Part shown: positions 13,421 through 16,602 of the stretch, one piece after another
How the letters are laid out: every line of letters starts with the position of its first letter
Numbering within the stretch: position 1 is the stretch's first letter
DNA from: an uncultured Eubacteriales bacterium
Lineage (GTDB): Bacteria; Bacillota; Clostridia; Monoglobales; Firm-18
DNA length: 16,602 nt
Assembly: GCA_905210885.1 (NCBI GenBank)
Contig: CAJLYO010000014.1
Coordinates: forward strand, 1-16,602
Direction of reading: 5' to 3'
Notes under the pieces: generated by a model
What the model saw: only the letters and a program-made list of their open reading frames with translations
What the model was told of the DNA's origin: nothing
Databases searched by the model: none
Position numbers and translations under genes: made by a program

Positions 13421-14773
13421 TTATTTATAATATTCCTTCATGTCGGCATTGCACGGCAACGCAAAAATATCACTAATAAGCTTTTCTGCCTGTGCACGCG
13501 AACGCGTCCAGGGATCCATCATTACAAGATCTGTCAGATGTTCAAGGCTGTGATGCTCAAACGCGGCAAGCTCCATTTCAACAGGCGCAATTCTGTCGCG
13601 AAGAAGGTGTGCCATAATAGGTTTGGGCAGTCCGTTATTGTGAATAGGATGAACGCCGTGTTTGTCAACGCGCGCAGCTATTTCAACCTCATAATCGGTG
13701 GGTAGTCCCTTCATATAGCCGCCGTCATTTAATATGTTTACCACTACCTTGTTGTCTACGTCAAATGCAAGAGCTTCTATAAGCGGAATCATAGGCTCAT
13801 CCGACGGCATATCGGAAAATGCCTCTGAAACTTTAACGGATTTATCCTCTACCACTCGTTTGATTTTTTCTATGTTTTCATCGCACAGCTTAAAGTAATC
13901 CTGATACCACTGATAAGGCGTGCTCTCAAAACACTCCTCAATTTTTTCATCGGTGTGGTATTCCCAACCCCAGGCACCGCCGCCTGCACTCGGCGTATCG
14001 CCAATCGGGAACAAACCGTATCGCTTGTATATATCAATCGCTTTTTTACCGATTTCGTCAGCTCCGCGATCACTGTCCTTAACGGCAATTCTGCCGTCAT
14101 GCCCGTCAATCCATTTGTCGAGCAGCTTGTATCCGTCTTCGCCGCCGTATCTGAAGCTTGTAAGCCATATAAAATGGTTTACGCCCGCAATCTCATAACC
14201 GAGCTTATCCCTTGAAAGTCCCATTGCATTTATAATTTTGTATACGCCTGTATAGCCGTGGCACATGCCGATAATTTTAGCGTTTTTGTACTTTCTTGAA
14301 AGATATGTAACACCGCCCTGCACAGGGTTTGCAACCATTATGTAATATGCATCGGGGCAGATGTCCAGCACGTCAACAAGAATACTTTCCATAAGGCGAA
14401 GCTGGTGAAAATTAATAAAAAATGCCTCGTCATGCAAAACATGAAAACTGCCGCCGAAACGGTAGCCGTTATCATAAGCGACTTTTATTCCCTGTTTGAA
14501 CCTGTCATGACCGTAGTCAAGAGCAACATTTAAAACAAAATCAGAATCTTTTAGTGCCTCGCGCCTGTCCATGGTCTTTTCAATATTAAGCTTCACGCCG
14601 GTTTCCTCAGAATATCTTGTGCACAAGCCGTAGATTGCGTCAAGTCTGTCTTTATCTATATCCATAAGAGTTACGGTACAGCCGGCAAAGTGTTTGTTTA
14701 TGCATATGTCCTTAACAAGGTTTAGGGAAAATATAGCGCTTCCCGCACCTATTATACAAATTTTACATGACAT
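13421..14773 (-). CDS. GH4-family NAD/Mn-dependent glycosidase, CHGY subgroup (possible uronidase)
   Basis: 450 residues, starting at ATG 14773, 7 bases after AAAGGAGA (14781-14788). A methionine six codons earlier would put the ribosome binding site inside the reading frame, so I reject it. The N terminus is a Rossmann fold (CKICIIGAGSAIFS, then LMDIDKDR) for NAD. The family's NP motif (VANPVQGG), the metal site C171-H172-G173-Y174, and GVNH with His 200 are all present. GH4 enzymes cleave by oxidation-elimination, using NAD and a divalent metal such as Mn. The four-residue motif tracks subgroup. As I recall, CHSV is alpha-galactosidase, CHEV alpha-glucosidase or galacturonidase, and CHGx alpha-glucuronidase. 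This points to a uronidase, as a hypothesis. It is cytoplasmic, first gene of an operon under the GntR-type regulator next door, and followed by a beta-sandwich gene. Confidence 0.88.
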   Translation of the reverse strand: MSCKICIIGAGSAIFSLNLVKDICINKHFAGCTVTLMDIDKDRLDAIYGLCTRYSEETGVKLNIEKTMDRREALKDSDFVLNVALDYGHDRFKQGIKVAYDNGYRFGGSFHVLHDEAFFINFHQLRLMESILVDVLDICPDAYYIMVANPVQGGVTYLSRKYKNAKIIGMCHGYTGVYKIINAMGLSRDKLGYEIAGVNHFIWLTSFRYGGEDGYKLLDKWIDGHDGRIAVKDSDRGADEIGKKAIDIYKRYGLFPIGDTPSAGGGAWGWEYHTDEKIEECFESTPYQWYQDYFKLCDENIEKIKRVVEDKSVKVSEAFSDMPSDEPMIPLIEALAFDVDNKVVVNILNDGGYMKGLPTDYEVEIAARVDKHGVHPIHNNGLPKPIMAHLLRDRIAPVEMELAAFEHHSLEHLTDLVMMDPWTRSRAQAEKLISDIFALPCNADMKEYYK

Positions 14774-14808
14774 TATTATTTCTCCTTTCATCTGCTTATA
14801 AACTCATC

Positions 14809-14817
14809 TATATAAGT
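14809..14817. promoter_or_regulatory. Candidate half-operator TATATAAGT at the GH4 transcription start
   Basis: The 9-base word TATATAAGT lies just after the expected start of the GH4 operon transcript (about 14818, minus strand). The same word is in the palindrome over the regulator's own promoter (15970-15978). Bound regulator at this spot would block initiation. The flanks do not form a good palindrome, so this is tentative. Confidence 0.35.
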
Positions 14818-14824
14818 TGATTTA

Positions 14825-14853
14825 ATAATATCACATAATATACAGAATGTCAA
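14825..14853 (-). promoter_or_regulatory. Promoter of the GH4 operon
   Basis: On the minus strand a perfect TTGACA (14848-14853) and TATTAT (14825-14830) are 17 bases apart. The transcript would begin near 14818, about 45 bases before the GH4 start codon. Confidence 0.8.
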
Positions 14854-14863
14854 GCGGTATATA

Positions 14864-14895
14864 AAAAAGCTGAAGGAAAATTCCTACAGCTTTTT
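14864..14895 (-). terminator. Terminator of the GntR-type regulator gene
   Basis: On the minus strand AAAAAGCTG...CAGCTTTTT forms a hairpin (outer arms 14887-14895 and 14864-14872). A mismatch and a further inner stem (AGGA with TCCT) follow. The 3' arm runs into TTTTTTA. The 5' arm overlaps the last codons (KKL, stop TAG at 14884-14886) of the regulator. The GH4 promoter begins about ten bases beyond. Confidence 0.8.
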
Positions 14896-15942
14896 GACGG
14901 AGCGGCGCACGGCAAGATTCGGTGTAAATATTTTTTTATACGGCCATTCCGTGCCGGAAGTGCAAATTTCGTAAAGTGCGGCAGCCACAGCCTCACCCAG
15001 CTTTTCTTTCGGGTGAACAATGCTTGTAAGAGGCGGCGTCACCGTTGAGGCTATTACCGTGTCGTCCACGCTTATGACGGATATTTTGTCGGGAACCGAT
15101 ATATTGTTATCCGCAAAAATTTCCATACATTCCTTTGCAACAAGGTCATTGTAGCAAAATATGCCCGTTATTTCAGGGTGCAGTGCAAGAGTTCCCGGCA
15201 GCCGTGTCTTTAAATCATCGCAGCAGTCTATAAGCAGCGGCGGAGTGTTGAGTTTCTCCGCAAAGCCGTCTGTTCTTTGCTTTGAATCGCGGTATTTGTT
15301 GTTATGAATAACGCATAAATTTTCGTGTCCGCAGCTCAAAAAGTATTGTGCCGCAAGTCGCCCGACTTCCTTTTCATCGAGGATAACGTATGAGGGCACG
15401 ACATTTTCGTACACCCCGTCTAACATTATGTACGGAATACCGGAGCGTATCAGTGTGTCAAAGGCATGTGCTGTTTCGTCAGAATTGCCGCAAAGTGTGG
15501 GGCAAGGCTGAACAATAACGCCGTCAGAGCCTTTGGCTGCAATATTTTCTAAAAGGGCATTTATGGTTTTTACATCATTTTTTGTGTCATTAATAACTAT
15601 TTCGCATTGTTTGTCCTCAAAAACATTGCATATGCTCTGCAAATAATACGGTATAAAATAAACGTCCGTCATGTCAAGGATAACGTCAAATTTCAGCCGT
15701 TTTTGTGCTGAAGGAACAGCGATACAAAAGGTTCCCTTACCGTGCTGCTTTGCCAAAAGCCCCTCGTTTACCAAAACAGAGAGGGCCTCTCTTATGGTAA
15801 GTCTGCCTATGCGGTAGTAATTTACCATCTCGTTTTCGCTCATTAATTTTTCGCCCGGGATTATTTTTCCCGATTTAATTTCATCTCTTATTTTATCTGC
15901 AAGCTGCAGGTACAGCGGAACTCCGTTTGTTCTGTTAATCAT
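14884..15942 (-). CDS. GntR/LacI hybrid repressor (AraR-like)
   Basis: 352 residues, starting at ATG 15942, 8 bases after GGAAGG (15951-15956). Residues 8-75 are a GntR winged helix: PLYLQLADKIRDEIKSGKI, then the LTIREALSVLVNEGLL recognition region and KQHGKGTFC. Residues about 88-345 have the LacI/periplasmic-binding-protein fold for a sugar: SDGVIVQPCPT, GIPYIMLDG, GRLAAQYFLSCGHENLCVIH, ITGIFCYNDLVAKECMEIF, KISVISVDDT and the typical TPPLTSIVHPKEKLGE. This domain pair is that of Bacillus AraR, the arabinose repressor, though the ligand here need not be arabinose. It sits just upstream of the GH4 operon on the same strand, separated by a terminator and a promoter. A palindrome covers its own -10 box, implying self-repression. 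It most likely releases the GH4 operon when the sugar is present. Confidence 0.9.
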   Translation of the reverse strand: MINRTNGVPLYLQLADKIRDEIKSGKIIPGEKLMSENEMVNYYRIGRLTIREALSVLVNEGLLAKQHGKGTFCIAVPSAQKRLKFDVILDMTDVYFIPYYLQSICNVFEDKQCEIVINDTKNDVKTINALLENIAAKGSDGVIVQPCPTLCGNSDETAHAFDTLIRSGIPYIMLDGVYENVVPSYVILDEKEVGRLAAQYFLSCGHENLCVIHNNKYRDSKQRTDGFAEKLNTPPLLIDCCDDLKTRLPGTLALHPEITGIFCYNDLVAKECMEIFADNNISVPDKISVISVDDTVIASTVTPPLTSIVHPKEKLGEAVAAALYEICTSGTEWPYKKIFTPNLAVRRSVKKL

Positions 15943-15964
15943 ATAAACATCCTTCCGTAATCAC

Positions 15965-15986
15965 ACATATATATAAGTATATATGT
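15965..15986. promoter_or_regulatory. Palindromic operator over the regulator's own -10 box
   Basis: Arms ACATATATA (15965-15973) and TATATATGT (15978-15986) pair perfectly around TAAG. The site covers the -10 box (15976-15981) of the GntR-type gene, as expected for autorepression. Its A+T-only arms weaken the case, because chance palindromes are commoner in such sequence. Confidence 0.55.
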
Positions 15987-16004
15987 TTATCATGCCGTTG
16001 TCAA
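15976..16004 (-). promoter_or_regulatory. Promoter of the GntR/LacI regulator gene
   Basis: On the minus strand a perfect TTGACA (15999-16004) and TATACT (15976-15981) are 17 bases apart, giving a transcription start near 15969 and a leader of about 27 bases. Confidence 0.8.
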
Positions 16005-16013
16005 GAATTTTTG

Positions 16014-16049
16014 AAAAAACGAGAGCCGCACAAAAATGTGCGGCTCTCG
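16014..16049 (-). terminator. Intrinsic terminator of the PFOR gene
   Basis: A perfect 13-bp G+C-rich stem (16037-16049 with 16020-16032, loop TTTT on the minus strand) is followed directly by TTTTTT (16014-16019). It lies 13 bases after the PFOR stop. A textbook intrinsic terminator. Confidence 0.95.
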
Positions 16050-16062
16050 GCTGTGTTATTGA

Positions 16063-16602
16063 TTAATCAAACAGCTTGCTGTATTTTGTCCAGTGCTCGT
16101 ATTTCTCCTTAGCCTGTTTTTCGGCCTCGGTGAACAGCGTTTCTGCTTTTTCGGGGAATTTGCGTGCAAGTGAGCTGTAACGAACTTCATTCATAATAAA
16201 GTCTCTGTACGAAGCGTCCGGAGCCTTTGAATCCATCTGGAAGGGATTCTTGCCTTCAGCAGTAAGTTTGGGGTCAAATCTGAATGTCTGCCAGTAACCT
16301 GCCTTAACAGCATTCTTTATAACCTTCTGAGTATCTGTCATACCGCCCTTGATACCGTGGTTAATGCAGGGAGCATAACCGATGATAAGCGAAGGACCGT
16401 GGTAAGCAACAGCCTCTTTTATAGCTTTAACGGTCTGAGCCATATCGTAACCCAAAGCAACCTGTGCTACGTATACATAACCGTAAGACATTGCAATTTC
16501 GGCAAGGTTCTTTTTCTTAATCGGCTTACCGCCTGCAGCAAACTGTGCAACAGCGCCGGTAGGAGTAGCCTTTGAAGCCTGACCGCCTGTGTTTGAGTAA
16601 CC
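16063..16602 (-). CDS. Pyruvate:ferredoxin oxidoreductase, C-terminal part (5' end outside window)
   Basis: The frame is open to the window edge, giving 179 residues that begin GYSNTGGQASKATPTGAVAQF. This is the end of the thiamine-diphosphate domain of single-chain PFOR, with the YSNTGGQ(A/S)SK motif. It continues through GPSLIIGYAPCINHGIKGGM and ends in the family's C-terminal region (NPFQMDSKAPDASYRDFIMNEVRYSSLARKFPE, then KYSKLFD). The enzyme oxidises pyruvate to acetyl-CoA and passes electrons to ferredoxin in anaerobic metabolism. The methionine at 16491 (MSYGYVYVAQ) is internal; the true start is outside the window. Usual length is about 1170-1180 residues, so roughly 85% is missing. 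The frame runs intact to its stop, with no sign of damage. The family call is very secure; gene symbols nifJ and por are both in use. Confidence 0.96.
   Translation of the reverse strand, partial: GYSNTGGQASKATPTGAVAQFAAGGKPIKKKNLAEIAMSYGYVYVAQVALGYDMAQTVKAIKEAVAYHGPSLIIGYAPCINHGIKGGMTDTQKVIKNAVKAGYWQTFRFDPKLTAEGKNPFQMDSKAPDASYRDFIMNEVRYSSLARKFPEKAETLFTEAEKQAKEKYEHWTKYSKLFD

Noticed and set aside
12838..14215. Medium-length open frames antisense to the GH4 and beta-sandwich genes
   Set aside because: They have low-complexity, Ser/Cys/Pro-rich translations typical of the complement of real genes, no ribosome binding sites and no recognisable domains.
14774..14791. Longer GH4 start (MKGEII) at 14791
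   Set aside because: The AAAGGAGA ribosome binding site would be inside the coding sequence. The Rossmann fold begins right after ATG 14773.
14864..14895. Hairpin near the GH4 promoter as an operator or riboswitch
   Set aside because: The long T run on the minus strand and the position at the regulator stop codon make it a terminator for that gene.

Overview
The window looks like part of a chromosome from a strictly anaerobic gut-type Clostridia (Firmicutes). The signs are a clostridial-type FeoB with its small Cys-rich partner, pyruvate:ferredoxin oxidoreductase, strong GGAGG-type ribosome binding sites, TTGACA/TATAAT-like promoters with 17-base spacers, A+T-rich intergenic DNA, and cytoplasmic enzymes for plant-polysaccharide fragments. 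I see no rRNA, tRNA, CRISPR array, insertion sequence or phage gene. Genes are cut at both ends of the window (feoB on the left, a PFOR gene on the right).

Layout. (1) 1-3861, plus strand: the 3' part of feoB, the small FeoB-associated Cys-rich membrane protein, a 77-residue DUF6110-like protein, and a P-type metal ATPase with an unusual Tyr-Ser-Cys in place of Cys-Pro-Cys. This is a metal-handling cluster. (2) 3873-8096, minus strand: a heterodimeric ABC exporter (two 575-residue half-transporters with overlapping genes) and an AraC-type regulator coupled to it by a TAATG overlap. It meets the ATPase gene at a palindrome that is both terminator and the last codons of both genes. (3) 8218-11750: an AraC regulator divergent from a GH127-type (beta-L-arabinofuranosidase-like) gene and an alpha/beta-hydrolase. 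(4) 11820-12671: a gene with its own promoter for a composite protein with an XRE-type HTH, a full desulfoferrodoxin-like two-iron module, and what looks like the N-terminal fragment of a PPM1/LCMT-type methyltransferase. It has a second in-frame start with a strong ribosome binding site exactly at the HTH/desulfoferrodoxin boundary. (5) 12716-15942, minus strand: a GntR/LacI hybrid (AraR-like) regulator with a palindromic operator over its own promoter, then a GH4 glycosidase with a CHGY motif and a small beta-sandwich protein. (6) 16063-16602, minus strand: the C-terminal part of PFOR behind a classic terminator.

How it fits together. Regions 3 and 5 are two locally regulated sugar-hydrolysis modules without visible transporters. 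None of their enzymes shows a signal peptide, so they probably act on imported oligosaccharides. The most novel element is the HTH-desulfoferrodoxin gene in region 4: a DNA-binding domain joined to an iron module that normally reacts with superoxide, suggesting a redox- or iron-responsive regulator. All family calls rest on motif recognition by eye; no database search was possible.
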